Of a stretch of 64,000 nucleotides of DNA, positions 11,373 to 22,116 are shown in pieces. The notes under the pieces are model-generated. The model made no database searches. It had not been told where the DNA came from and saw nothing but the letters and a program-made list of their open reading frames with translations. This DNA is from Thinopyrum elongatum (taxonomy: Eukaryota; Streptophyta; Magnoliopsida; Poales; Poaceae): the NCBI GenBank assembly GCA_011799875.1, contig CM022297.1:71002663-71066662 (forward strand), written 5' to 3'. Position 1 is the first letter of the stretch. The number at the start of each line of letters is the position of its first letter. Both the position numbers and the translations under genes were made by a program.

Positions 11373-12595
11373 GGCGCGGCTGTCGCGCCCTGCCGGGTAG
11401 CCACCCTTTTGTACAAGCTTTGCCGATGTTGCATGTAACCCTTTGTACAAAGCCAGGCACAGACCCTGAGCAACAGAGAAATAAACGAAGCGCTGGGGGG
11501 GCCCCAAAACTTGCATGCATGCATAAGCATATCATGAGCATAGCATGATCATGCAAAAGAGGGCGCATGTGGCATTGTTTTCATCTGCATTAAGTTGCAG
11601 GATTCTTGTCGTGGACATGGTCCCGAAGAAAAGGACTGAAGACGAGCCCACGTGACGATCCTCGGCAAGCCAAACAGATAAGTTCCTTCTTGTCCATATT
11701 TGTTCTGTAATTTGCAAACGTGTGCGTATGAAAACCCCGCCACCTTCGAAACATAGGTGCTCCTACCCATTGACTTGAACGCTGCTTCAGTCAGGGTGGT
11801 CGGAGTGGCCTTTGACGAAAAGGGCTCGGCGGGGGGCTGGTCCCTTTTTTATGGTTGTGCCCGACAGGCCTAGCCCCGCGGCAACAAACTAAGGGTACCG
11901 ACAGGATAACTTGCCGGAGAAACTTGTTTACCCAAATGTATAGAGGCATTTCACCTCTGCATGGAGATGATACATGCATAAGTGCCCGGCAAAGTTGTCT
12001 TTTTCATTAATATGCTGATAAACAAGTACAGATCTTACAAAATACAAACATGGATAAGGAGATTTACATTATTTAGACTAAAGTTTGGCCGATGCCTACA
12101 TATTTTAAACTAAAAAAAGATAAGTGCCCCGTAATTCCTTTCTTGTCCCTCTCCTCCTAGGCACTGCGGTGAAAAAGGAAGAGGGCAAAAGGAGTGCCTG
12201 AGCGGAAGCCTAGCCCGATCCTGTCAGGGCTTGCCGGACGCAGCCTGACAAGATGAAGAGTGGCGAGGCTGTAAAGGAGAGGTGCGGGAGGAGCAGCTCG
12301 GCGGTGCCCTGGTCACCACCTCCAGGAGCAGCAAGAAGCCCCAGCACAGGCACCGGCAGGAGGAACCACCGGAGCCTAGCTGGAAGATTGCTGGAGGAGG
12401 CGAAGGCACCAAGAGAGCGACCCCCTCCCCGGCAACCGTCCTAAAGAAGCCGATGATGATGGTGCCAGGGAGGGAGGGGAAGAGCGGAAAGATGACGCGG
12501 CGGGCCGTCAGAACGAGACGAAGGCGTCGATGCCATCGTACTCCGACCTGATGCCCTGCCACCCGCCTTCTCCGTCTTCCCTCGTTCTTTCTTCA

Positions 12596-13096
12596 TCACC
12601 ACCACTCCGAGAGGACGCTGGCCCCTCGGGCCGTCACCTCCCCCGGAGAAGCAGCAGGCGACAACGGCGACCAAGGCTCGCAAGGAGCACCGCTCCCCAC
12701 CTTGAAGGGCAGGAAGGTGCCATCGTCTTCAACGTCTGCCCAGACTCTGCCGGAAGGAATAGCACCGGGATTACCGAGGATTCCAAGTGCTGCGCCCCAG
12801 CCAAATGCCGGAACCCCCAAGGGCCCCGTCGGTAGGGCGACGGGCCTTGGCGACCCGCAACAAGGGCTAGCGCTCCTCGCCGAACGGCCGGCTCGCTCGG
12901 GAGAGGCGAGCGTTTCATCGTTCTGAAGAAGCGTGACACCTCCGACGTTGTGGGCGATTCGACACCCACAACCTCGACCACTGCTTCCTTCTCGGCCCCG
13001 GACCAGACCCACTCCCCAGGCGACTACACAAGTGTTCGGCGTCATCAACCCCAAGCTAGGGCCCGAGGGTTGGTCCCAGCCTATCCACCTCAGCAT
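12596..13096 (-). CDS. E2 candidate antisense ORF (166 aa), function unknown
   Basis: On the minus strand, an open frame starts at 13096 (MLRWIGWDQ), about 65 bases downstream of the TATA-like motif at 13161-13171. The protein is rich in G, R, S and P and matches nothing I recognise; it does not visibly resemble the antisense protein of E6 and E8. The sequence is GC-rich and open in other frames too, so coding is uncertain. The case for it rests on position (antisense, between integrase and 3' LTR) and the promoter motif. Confidence 0.3.
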   Translation of the reverse strand: MLRWIGWDQPSGPSLGLMTPNTCVVAWGVGLVRGREGSSGRGCGCRIAHNVGGVTLLQNDETLASPERAGRSARSASPCCGSPRPVALPTGPLGVPAFGWGAALGILGNPGAIPSGRVWADVEDDGTFLPFKVGSGAPCEPWSPLSPAASPGEVTARGASVLSEWW

Positions 13097-13160
13097 AGCA
13101 AGGAGGGAGGCAGAGAATGGAGGGGAGATGCAAGTAGATGAGCACCTCCACTCCCCCTCG

Positions 13161-13171
13161 CCCTTTTTATA
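13161..13171 (-). promoter_or_regulatory. E2 antisense TATA box
   Basis: Minus strand reads TATAAAAAGGGCGAGGGGG. E6 has TATAAATAGGCCCGAGGGGG at the matching place (46212-46219 and onward). Both point away from the 3' LTR into the antisense gene region. Confidence 0.5.
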
Positions 13172-13584
13172 GGCGAGCTGGGGGTGGGGGGCTGATCCCT
13201 CGGCAGGAGCTCACCATCCCGCTCCACCAACCCAAGAAGGCCGAGCCTCTGCCATGATGCTCTATCCCGCGCCACGTGCCTCCGTTACCTACCCCACTCG
13301 ATGCATGCAACATACGTGGCCAAGGATAAGGGCGTGGTGGGAAGAGTGAATTGGCAGTTACTCACCCGTGTGTTAAAGTCATTCACGGGCCATTACAAGT
13401 ATGGCCCAACTACAATTGGCGTTACACGATGCGCGGGCAAACCGGAAACTGACTTAAGCTCAGATTAATGAAGAAGCAAAGAAGATCTCAAGGGGTCAGC
13501 TACTACAACCTCCCCGCCTGTGTACTGGATAGGGCCTACCCCGACGACGCTCGGCAGCGCGTTCAGGACAGGCCCGGGGGCTCC

Positions 13585-14470
13585 TGTCGGTGCACCAAAC
13601 CCCAGGTATATTGCCCATACTGTACACAGGCTCAAGAACAAGATTGTAGTATCCAGGACAAGGCCAAGCAGAAGGGATTAGCTCTTTGAGGAATCAAAGG
13701 GCAGATCAAGAAGACCAAGATCAACCCAAGGAGTAAACTATCACGATGAGAAAACCTCCCAGCAAGCTTACTGGGGACGAGCCTGGCGGGGATGAGGTTG
13801 CCCCAAAGACAAGTCTCAAGATTGCCCCAGCAAGCTTACTGGGGACGCCGACGGCAGATTACCCCGCCAAGGCTCCACCGCTCCACCTCACAGCAACGCA
13901 AGTCACTGATCGATGCGGCGTCGAGCCCCAAGATGCTAAGTAACCGTTATTTGGCACGTGGCAGCCATTCCCAGAAGAAATCACCTCCAAATGACACTCG
14001 TCCAGCGATGTGTCATGCAGGCAGGCGAGAAGGTGGCAAAACAGCACGGCAAGGCTTGCCGGGCTATGCTACGATGTGACACTAAGCGGCACATTTAATG
14101 CGCTCTGTCTAGTCTACAGAGTTAGGTATGGTGGCACTGTTTACTATCTAATCAGTACACAATGACTGACTTGCCATTGTGGTGACCCCTATATTCTCAT
14201 ACGCACATAGTCGCTCTCGCCCCGAGGCTACCTTGCCGGGCTAGAGCGCTGCACCTCCACCACAGTCCTCTCATCAATCCACCAAAGCAGGAGTAGGGTT
14301 TTACGCCTCGCGGCGGCCCGAACCTGGGTAAAAACTGCCCATGTGATCGCTACCGAACCACAAAGCAGGAGTAGTGTTTTACGCCTCTGCTCTTTGTGCA
14401 ATGCGTCCTTCCCCCCTGCCGAACCACAAGGGGCCGATGGCCCCATAGGTGGCCGAGTTTTCCCATGACA
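13585..14470 (+). repeat. E2 3' LTR (886 bp)
   Basis: Starts TGTCGGTGCACC directly after a G-rich polypurine-like stretch and ends CCCATGACA; the ends form a short TGTC/GACA inverted repeat. The boundary at 14470 is a best guess because no second LTR copy is in the window. Two near-identical phrases (AAAGCAGGAGTAG and GTTTTACGCCTC) are repeated inside at about 14285 and 14362. Confidence 0.7.
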
Positions 14471-15358
14471 ACATAAAACTTAGAAATTTCTTTCCAAAGG
14501 CCAGTGCCAAAATAGGAGTCACCGCGTTCATCAAGTTTTACAGTAGCAACGATTGTAAATCCATGGTTTGTGTTCAGTATGACATCCCTGAAGTCTTGAT
14601 TTATGTAAAGGGAAAGATTGTGTACTACAGATTCTGTTGCATAGCAAGGGACACGCTGCAGAAAATGGTAGGATTGTTAAAGAAAATATGGTAACATGCA
14701 AATATGTGCCCAAATTAAAAGAACTGTACAGCAGTTGAAATCGAAGGACAAAAATCTATAATTAAACAGATAGGGTAAACATCATGTCATGGAAATATGA
14801 GAGTAATCGAAAGAACAATACATCATTAATTTTCCTAATATAGAAAGAAGAGGAAAAAATCCCCTTTGACGTATATGGTGCATGTGGCACCTTTTATCCA
14901 AATGTAGCAATATTTAGTATATGTTCAGGAAAGTAGGCCATGCCAACCGATTTAGGGTGAGATTGAACATACCGCGCGCATCCTCAAGTCATCTGGTACG
15001 GTGAGATGGAACTCCATGGATGTCTGGCGGAGGCCGCAAAGTCCTGATGTGCCCGCACACTGTACACTCTATGAATGAAATAAAACCCTCAAATCAGCTC
15101 GAATAAAAATGAATTCACGGCGATTTCGGTTGGGTGATTAAAGGAGGCAGATGAACTGGGATAAGAGATGAGATAATATCTCATTAAATTAGTTATCTTG
15201 TTGTCCATGAGAAAAAACCCTCAATACAGTGGATTCCCCAACCGGGCGGAGCTGGGTCGACCGCGAGCAGCGTCGAGAAAGTCGATGGCAATAGGCGGCG
15301 GCAAGCAGAAGTGGCGAAATGCGGTGGGGTTTGCCGGCAGCCTATCGGCGGCGGCAGG
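14471..15358. other. Anonymous sequence left of E3
   Basis: Flank between E2 and E3, presumably part of the CACTA-like element. An 81-aa open frame (14449-14694, +) begins inside the E2 LTR and resembles nothing known. The last 120 bases are GC-rich and continue after E3 at 23722 in similar CGGCGGC-rich composition, as expected if E3 split one segment. Confidence 0.5.
15354..15358 (+). other. E3 target site duplication, left (GCAGG)
   Basis: GCAGG lies directly before TGATACG and is repeated directly after the 3' LTR at 23717-23721. Confidence 0.9.
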
Positions 15359-16957
15359 TGATACGTCTCCAACGTATCTATAATTTTTTATTGTTCCATT
15401 CTATTATATTATCTATTTCGGATGTTTTATATGCATTAATATACAATTTTATATTATTTTTGGGACTAACCTATTAACCTAGGGCCCAGTGCCAGTTCCT
15501 GTTTTTTCCCTGTTTTTGAGTTTCGCAGAAAAGGAATACCAAACGGAGTCCAAACGGAATAAAACTTTTGCGATGATCTTTCTTGGACTAGAAGGAAACC
15601 AGGAGACTTGGAGATGAAGTCGGAGGAGCCACGAGGCGGCCACAAGGACGGAGGGCACGCCCAGGGGGTAGGGCGCGCCCCCCACTATTGTGGGCCCATC
15701 GTGCACCTCCTGACCTAATTCTTTCGCCTATATATACTCTTATATGCCCAAACCACCAGAGGCATCCACGAAAATACTTTTCCACCGCCGCAACCTTATA
15801 TACCCGTGAGATCCCATCTAGGGGCCTTTTCCGGCGTCCTGCCGGAGGGGGATTCGATAACGGAGGGCTTCTACATCAACACCATTGCCCTTCCAATGAA
15901 GTGTGAGTAGTTTACCTCAGACCTATGGGTCCATAGCTAGTAGTTAGATGGCTTTTTATCTCTCTTTGATTCTCGATACCACGTTCTCCTCGATGTTCTT
16001 GGAGATCAATTCAATGTAATTCTTTTTTGCGGTGTGTTTGCCTAGATCCGATGAATTGTGGATTTATGATCAGCTTATCTATGAATATTATTTGAATCTT
16101 CTCTGAATTCTTTTATGCATGAGTTGATATCTTAGTAATTCTCTTCGAACTATCGGTTTGGTTTGGCCAACTAGATTGGTTTTTCTTGCAATGGGAGAAG
16201 TGCTTAGCTTTGGGTTCAATCTTGTGGTGTCCTTTCCCAGTGACAGTAGGGGCAGCAAGACACGTATTGTATTGTTGCCATCGAGGATAAAAAGATGGGG
16301 TTTTCATCATATTGCTTGAGTTAATTCCTCTACATCATGTCATCTTGCTTAATGCGTTACTCCGTTCTTTATGAACTTAATACTCTAGATGCATGCTGGA
16401 TAGCGGTCGATGTGTGGAGTAATAGTAGTAGATGCAGAATCATTTTGGTCTACTTGACACAGACGTGATGCCTATATTCATGATCATTGCCTTAGATATC
16501 GTCATAACTTTGCACTTTTCTATCAATTGCTCGGCAGTAATTTGTTCACCCACCGTAATATTTTCTATCTTGAGAGAAGCCTCTAGTGAAACCTATGGCC
16601 CCCGGGTCTATTTTCCATCATATAATCTTCTACTTTCCAATCTACAAGTTTCCGATCTACTATTTTGCAATCTTTTACTTTCGGATCTATAAACCAAAAC
16701 TACCAAAAATATTTACTTTACCTTTTTATCTAACTCTATCAGATCTCACTTTGCCAATAACCGTGAAGGGATTGACAACCCCTTTATCGCTTTGGGTGCA
16801 AGTTGTTGATTGTTTGTGCAGGTATTCGGTGACTTGTTCGTGGTCTCCTACTGGATTGATACCTTGGTTCTCAAACTAAGGGAAATACTTATCTCTACTT
16901 TGCTGCATCACCCTTTCCTCTTCAAGGGAAAAACCAACGCAAGCTTAAGAAGTAGCA
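15359..16957 (+). repeat. E3 5' LTR (1599 bp)
   Basis: Direct repeat of 22117-23716. It contains a TATA box at 15729-15736 and ends AAGAAGTAGCA. The gag frame is open upstream into the LTR but its start is internal. Confidence 0.95.
15729..15736 (+). promoter_or_regulatory. E3 LTR TATA box (5' copy)
   Basis: TATATATA in context TCGCCTATATATACTC; the 3' LTR has the same box at 22488-22495. Transcription would start about 30 bases downstream. Confidence 0.6.
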
Positions 16958-16968
16958 GGAAGAATTTC

Positions 16969-16986
16969 TGGCGCCGTTGCCTGGGA
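16969..16986 (+). other. E3 primer binding site (tRNA-Asp type)
   Basis: TGGCGCCGTTGCCTGGGA, one base from the TGGCGCCGTTGCCGGGGA seen in Athila-type elements, starting 11 bases after the LTR end. Confidence 0.85.
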
Positions 16987-17214
16987 GATCTACCCCAAGT
17001 CAAGCCATACCAAGTACCCATCATAAACTCTCATATCTCGCATTACATTATTCGCCATTCGTCTCTCGTTTTCCTCTCCCCCACTTCTAAAACGATTTTC
17101 GAAAAGATTTGCCTTTTTCTTCGCCCCTCTCTTTGCCTTTTCTTCGCCCTCTTCCGTTCGTCTTCTTTGTTTGCTTTTTGTGTGCTCGTGTGTTGGATTG
17201 TTTGCTTTGTCACG

Positions 17215-19299
17215 ATGACTCAAGAGAATACCAAATTGTGTGATTTTTCCAACACCAATAACAATGATTTTATTAGTACTCCAATTGCTCCCGCTACTAA
17301 TGCGGAATCTTGTGAAATTAATGCCGCTTTGCTGAATCTTGTTATGAAAGATCAATTTTCTGGCCTTCCTAGTGAAGATGCCGCATCCCATCTAAACAAT
17401 TTCATTGATTTGTGTGATATGCAAAAGAAAAAAGATGTGGATAATGATATTGTTAAATTGAAGCTATTTCCGTTCTCACTTCGAGATCGTGCTAAAACTT
17501 GGTTTTCATCTTTGCCTAAAAATAGTATTAATTCATGGAATAATTGTAAAGATGCTTTTATTTCCAAGTATTTTCCTCCCGCTAAGATCATCTCCCTTAG
17601 GAACGATATTATGAATTTTAAGCAACTTGATCATGAGCATGTTGCACAATCTTGGGAGAGAATGAAATTGATGATACAAAATTGCCCTACTCATGGTTTG
17701 AATTTGTGGATGATTATACAAAAAAATTATGCCAGATTGAATTTTGCTTCTAGAAATCTTTTAGATTCGGCCGCGGGAGGCACTTTTATGGAAATTACTC
17801 AAGGAGAAGCTACTAAACTTCTAGATAATATTATGGTTAATTATTCTCAATGGCATACCGAAAGATCTTCCACTAGTAAAAAAGTGCATGCAATTGAAGA
17901 GATTAATGTTTTGAGTGGAAAGATGGATGAACTTATGAAATTATTTGCTAGCAAGAGTGCTTCTTTGGATCCTAATGATATGCCTTTGTCTACCTTGATT
18001 GAAAATAATAATGAATCTTTGGATGTGAATTTTGTTGGTAGGAACAATATTGGTAATAACGCGTATAGAGGTAATTTTAATCCTAGGCCGTTTCCTAGTA
18101 ATTCCTCTAATAATTATGGTAATTCCGAAAACAATTCTTATGGAAATTATAATAATATGCCCTCTGAATTTGAGGATAGTGTTAAAGAATTTATGAGTTC
18201 GCAAAAGAATTTCAATGCTTTGATTGAAGAAAAATTGCTTAAGATTGATGATTTGGCTAGGAACGTGGATAGAATTACTCTTGATGTTGTTTCTTTGAAA
18301 CTTATATCTATTCCACCCAAGCATGATATCAATGAGTCTCTCAAAGCTATGAGAATTTCCATTGATGAGTGCAAAGAAAGAACTGCCAAGATGCGTGCAA
18401 AAAAAGATTTGTTTGTAAAAACATGTTCTTCTAGTTTCCGTGAAAATAATGATGAAGATCTTAAAGTGATTGATGTGACTCCTATTGAATCTTTGTTTTC
18501 CAATATAAATCTTGATAAAGATGAGACTGGAGATGAGTCAACTTTAGTGAAAAGGCGTCCCAATGATTCAGAGTTTTTAGATCTTGATGCAAAAATTGAT
18601 AAAAGTGGGATTGGAGAGGTCAAAACTTTAAGTAGCAATGAACCCACTCTTTTGGATTTCAAGGAATTTAATTATGATAATTGTTCTTTAATAGATTGTA
18701 TTTCCTTGTCGCAATCCGTGTTGAATTCCCCTCATGCTTATAAACAAAACAAAGCTTTTACTAAACATATCGTTGATGCTATGATGCAATCTTTTGAAGA
18801 AAAGCTTGAATTGGAAGTTTCTATCCCTAGAAAACTTTATGATGAGTGGGAACCTACTATTAAGATTAAGATTAAAGATTATGTGTGTTATGCTTTGTGT
18901 GATTTGGGTGCTAGTGTTTCCACGATTCCAAAAAATTTATGTGATGTGTTAGGTTTTTGTGAATTTGATGATTGTTCTTTAAATTTGCATCTTGCGGATT
19001 CCACCATTAAGAAACCTATGGGAAGGATTAATGATGTTCTTATTGTTGCAAATAGGAATTATGTGCCCGTTGATTTCATTGTTCTTGATATAGATTGCAA
19101 TCCTACATGTCCTATTATTCTTGGTAGACCTTTCCTTAGAACGATTGGTGCAATTATTGATATGAAAGAAGGAAACATTAGATTTCAATTTCCGTTAAGG
19201 AAGGGCATGGAGCACTTTCCTAGAAAGAAAATTAAATTGCCATATGAATCTATTATGAGAGCTACTTATGGATTGCATACCAAAGATGACAATACCTAG
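17215..19299 (+). CDS. gag-pro: E3 Gag-protease polyprotein (694 aa)
   Basis: Structural and protease polyprotein that would form virus-like particles in the cytoplasm. The start MTQENTKLCD at 17215 is the first ATG past the PBS leader in a frame that is open further upstream. A retrotransposon Gag-like helical domain lies at about residues 50-210 (HLNNFIDLC, AKTWFSSLP, WERMKLMI). An Asn/Gly-rich low-complexity stretch at about 275-310 stands where nucleic-acid binding is expected; no CCHC knuckle is visible. An aspartic protease with the active-site motif DLGAS lies near residue 563, with IILGRPFL as the second conserved block. The frame ends TAG soon after; no RT, RNase H or integrase follows. 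The frame is uninterrupted, so this gene may still be expressible. Confidence 0.88.
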   Translation: MTQENTKLCDFSNTNNNDFISTPIAPATNAESCEINAALLNLVMKDQFSGLPSEDAASHLNNFIDLCDMQKKKDVDNDIVKLKLFPFSLRDRAKTWFSSLPKNSINSWNNCKDAFISKYFPPAKIISLRNDIMNFKQLDHEHVAQSWERMKLMIQNCPTHGLNLWMIIQKNYARLNFASRNLLDSAAGGTFMEITQGEATKLLDNIMVNYSQWHTERSSTSKKVHAIEEINVLSGKMDELMKLFASKSASLDPNDMPLSTLIENNNESLDVNFVGRNNIGNNAYRGNFNPRPFPSNSSNNYGNSENNSYGNYNNMPSEFEDSVKEFMSSQKNFNALIEEKLLKIDDLARNVDRITLDVVSLKLISIPPKHDINESLKAMRISIDECKERTAKMRAKKDLFVKTCSSSFRENNDEDLKVIDVTPIESLFSNINLDKDETGDESTLVKRRPNDSEFLDLDAKIDKSGIGEVKTLSSNEPTLLDFKEFNYDNCSLIDCISLSQSVLNSPHAYKQNKAFTKHIVDAMMQSFEEKLELEVSIPRKLYDEWEPTIKIKIKDYVCYALCDLGASVSTIPKNLCDVLGFCEFDDCSLNLHLADSTIKKPMGRINDVLIVANRNYVPVDFIVLDIDCNPTCPIILGRPFLRTIGAIIDMKEGNIRFQFPLRKGMEHFPRKKIKLPYESIMRATYGLHTKDDNT

Positions 19300-19340
19300 A
19301 TCTATTCGTGTTTTTATGCCTAGCTAAGGGCGTTAAACAA

Positions 19341-19366
19341 TAGCGCTTGTTGGGAGGCAACCCAAT
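19341..19366 (+). other. Conserved post-ORF hairpin (E3 copy)
   Basis: AGCGCTTGTTGGGAGGCAAC begins at 19342; TTGGG (19350-19354) can pair with CCCAA (19361-19365). The same block follows the ORF stop of E4 (35282-35308, minus) and E5 (47201-47225). Confidence 0.75.
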
Positions 19367-22101
19367 TTTATTTTTGTTTTTGCTTTTTTGGTTCTGTTTT
19401 GCAATAAATAATTCATCTGGCCTCTGGTTAGATGTGGTTTTTTGTTTTAGTTAGTGTTTGTGCCAAGTAAGACCTTTGGGATGGCTTACGGTAATAGTTG
19501 ATTTGATCTTGCTGAAAAACAGAAACTTTTGCGTCCGGTCTCAGAATTTTAATAATTCACTGGAGTGTTGAAAAACCCTGAATTTTTATACAAGATTGAT
19601 ATATAAGTTTCCTATATTTTCCTAATTTTTCAGAACTTTTGGATTTACATAAGTATTAGAACAATTCAGATCTTCGCAGGCTGTTCTGTTTTTGACAGAT
19701 TCTGTTTGCTTTGTGTTGTTTGCTTATTTTGATGAATCTATGGGTAGTATCGGGGGGTATGAACCATGGAAAAGTAGGAATACAGTAGATATTACACCAA
19801 TATAAATAAATAATGAGTTCACAACAGTACCAAAGTGGTGATTTATTTTCTTATACTAACAGAGCTTATGAGATTTTCCATTGAGTTTTGTGTTGTGAAG
19901 TTTTCATGTTTTGGGTAAGGATTTGATGGACTATGGAATAAGGAGTGGCAAGAGCCTAAGCTTGGGGATGCCCAAGGCACCCCCAAGTTAATATTCAAGG
20001 AAAACCAAGAGCCTAAGCTTGGGGATGCCCCGGAAGGCATCCCCTCTTTCGTCTTCGTCTATCGGTAACTTTACTTGAGGCTATATTTTTATTAACCACA
20101 TGATATGTGTTTTCCTTGGAGCGTCTTGTATGATTTGAGTCTTTGCTTTTTAGTTTGCCACAATAATCCTTGCTGTACACACCTTTTGAGAGGGACATGC
20201 ATGAATCATGATTTATTAGAATACTCTTTAGGCTTCACTTATATCTTTTGAGCTAGGCAATTTTGCTCTAGTGCTTCACTTATATCTTTTTAGAGCACGG
20301 CGGTGGTTTTATTTTATAGAAATTGATGAACTCTCATGCTTCACTTATATTATTTTGGGAGTCTTTAAACAGCATGGTAATTTGCTTTGGTTATAAATTT
20401 AGTCCTAATATGATAGGCATCCAAGAGGGATATAATAAAAACTTTCATATAAAGTGCATTGAATACTATGAGAAGTTTGATTCCTTATGATTGTTTTGAG
20501 ATATAAAGGTGGTGATATTAGAGTCATGCTAGTGAGTAATTGTGAATTTGAGAAATACTTGTGTTTAGGTTTGTGATTCCCGTAGCATGCACGTATGGTG
20601 AACCGTTATGTGATGAAGTCGGAGCATGATTTATTTATTGATCGTCTTCCTTATGAGTGGCGGTCGGGGACGAGCGATGGTCTTTTCCTACCAATCTATC
20701 CCCCTAGGAGCATGCGCGTAATACTTCGTTTCGATAACTAATAGATTTTTGCAATAAGTATGTGAGTTATTTATGACTAATGTTGAGTCCATGGATTATA
20801 TGCACTCCCACCCTTCCACCATTGCTAGCCTCTCTAGTACCGCGCAACTTTCACTGGTGCCATAAACCCACCATATACCTTCCTCAAAACAGCCACCATA
20901 CCTACCTATTATGGCATTTCCATAGCCATTCCGAGATATATTGCCAAGCAACTTTCCACCGTTCCGTTTATTATGACACGTTCCATCATTGTCATATTGC
21001 TTTCATGATCATGTAGTTGACATCGTATTTGTGGCAAAGCCACCTTTCATAATTTTTTCATACATGCCACTCTTGATTCATTGCACATCCCGGTACACTG
21101 CCGGAGGCATTCATATAGAGTCATATTTTGTTCTAAGTATTGAGTTGTAATTCTTGAGTTGTAAGTAAATAAAAGTGTGATGATCTTCATTATTAGAGCA
21201 TTGTCCCATGTGAGGAGAAGGATGATGGAGACTACGATTCCCCCACAAGTCGGGATGAGACTCCGGACAAAAAAAAAGAGGCCAACAAAAATGAGAGAAG
21301 GCCCAAATAAAAAAAAAGAGAGAAAAGAGAGAAGGGGCAATGTTACTATCCTTTTACCACACTTGTGCTTCAAAAGTAGCACCATGATCTTCATGATAGA
21401 GAGTCTCCTTTGTTGTCACTTTCATATACTAGTGGGAATTTTCATTATAGAACTTGGCTTGTATATTCCAATGATGGGCTTCCTCAAATTGCCTTAGGTC
21501 TTCGTGAGCAAGCGAGTTGGATGCACACCCACTTAGTTTCTTTTCTGAGCTTTCATAAACTTATAGCTCTAAGTGCATCCGTTGCATGGCAATCTCTACT
21601 CACTCACATTGATATCTATTGATGGGCATCTCCATAGCCCATTGATATGCCTAGTTGATGTGAGACTATCTCCTTCTTTTTGTCTTCTCCACAACCACCT
21701 TCTATTCCACCTATAGTGCTATGCCCATGGCTCACGCTCATGTATTGCGTGAAAGTTGAAAAAGCTTGAATACATCAAAAGTATGAAACAATTGCTTGGC
21801 TTGTCATCGGGGTTGTGCATGATTTAAATACTTTGTGTGATGAAGATGGAGCATAGCCAGACTACATGATTTTGTAGGGATAAGCTTTCTTTGGCAATGT
21901 TATTTTGAGAAGACATAATTATCTTGTTAGTATGCTTGAAGTATTATTGTTTTTATGTCAATATTAAACTTTTGTTTTGAATCATACGGATCTGAACATT
22001 CATGCCACAATAAAGAAATTACATGGATAAATATGTTAGGTAGCATTCCACATCAAAAATTTTGTTTTTATCATTTACCTACTCGAGGACGAGCAGGAAT
22101 T

Positions 22102-22116
22102 AAGCTTGGGGATGCT
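22102..22116 (+). other. E3 polypurine tract region
   Basis: AAGCTTGGGGATGCT lies immediately before the 3' LTR and is the expected plus-strand priming site. Confidence 0.6.

Larger units (their letters stand above)
11373..13584. other. E2 region between integrase and 3' LTR
   Basis: About 2.2 kb with no sense-strand gene. The first kilobase is AT-richer and anonymous. From about 12240 to 13140 it is GC-rich, giving overlapping open frames on both strands by composition. In Tat-lineage elements this interval carries antisense genes, and a minus-strand TATA motif at 13161-13171 supports a remnant here. A polypurine-like GGCCCGGGGGCTCC precedes the LTR. Confidence 0.6.
7868..14470 (+). mobile_element. 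E2: Tat/Retand-type Gypsy retrotransposon, 3' part
   Basis: Contains the end of protease, RT, RNase H and integrase, a long GC-rich region with antisense coding signs, and a 3' LTR. The 5' LTR and gag are to the left of E1, beyond the window, because E1 inserted at the protease-RT junction. Pol similarity to E8 (LNKAC, SFLDAYSGYHQI, PDIPGVPRE-like motifs), absence of a chromodomain and a long pol-LTR gap with antisense genes place it in the Tat/Retand lineage. It seems to be inserted in the CACTA-like element that follows; candidate TSD ACATA at 14471-14475 cannot be checked. Confidence 0.8.
19300..22116 (+). other. E3 long non-coding internal region
   Basis: 2.8 kb replaces pol. It holds a conserved hairpin just after the gag-pro stop (19350-19365), a pair of AAGCTTGGGGATGCC units with their inverted partner (19959-20044), three copies of GCTTCACTTATAT (20232, 20273, 20338), and AT-rich anonymous sequence. 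Short open frames (such as 20780-21016 and 21177-21497) show no recognisable domain. Confidence 0.75.

Noticed and set aside
12224..12562. Additional GC-rich ORFs in E2 (both strands)
   Set aside because: Overlapping in all frames and no recognisable domain; only the minus-strand ORF downstream of the TATA motif was kept, at low confidence.
14449..14694. 81-aa ORF spanning the E2 LTR end and its flank
   Set aside because: Starts within the LTR and has no recognisable domain or splice support.
20780..21497. Short ORFs in the E3 non-coding region
   Set aside because: Under 110 aa, low complexity, no similarity to each other or to pol; the region is where pol is missing.
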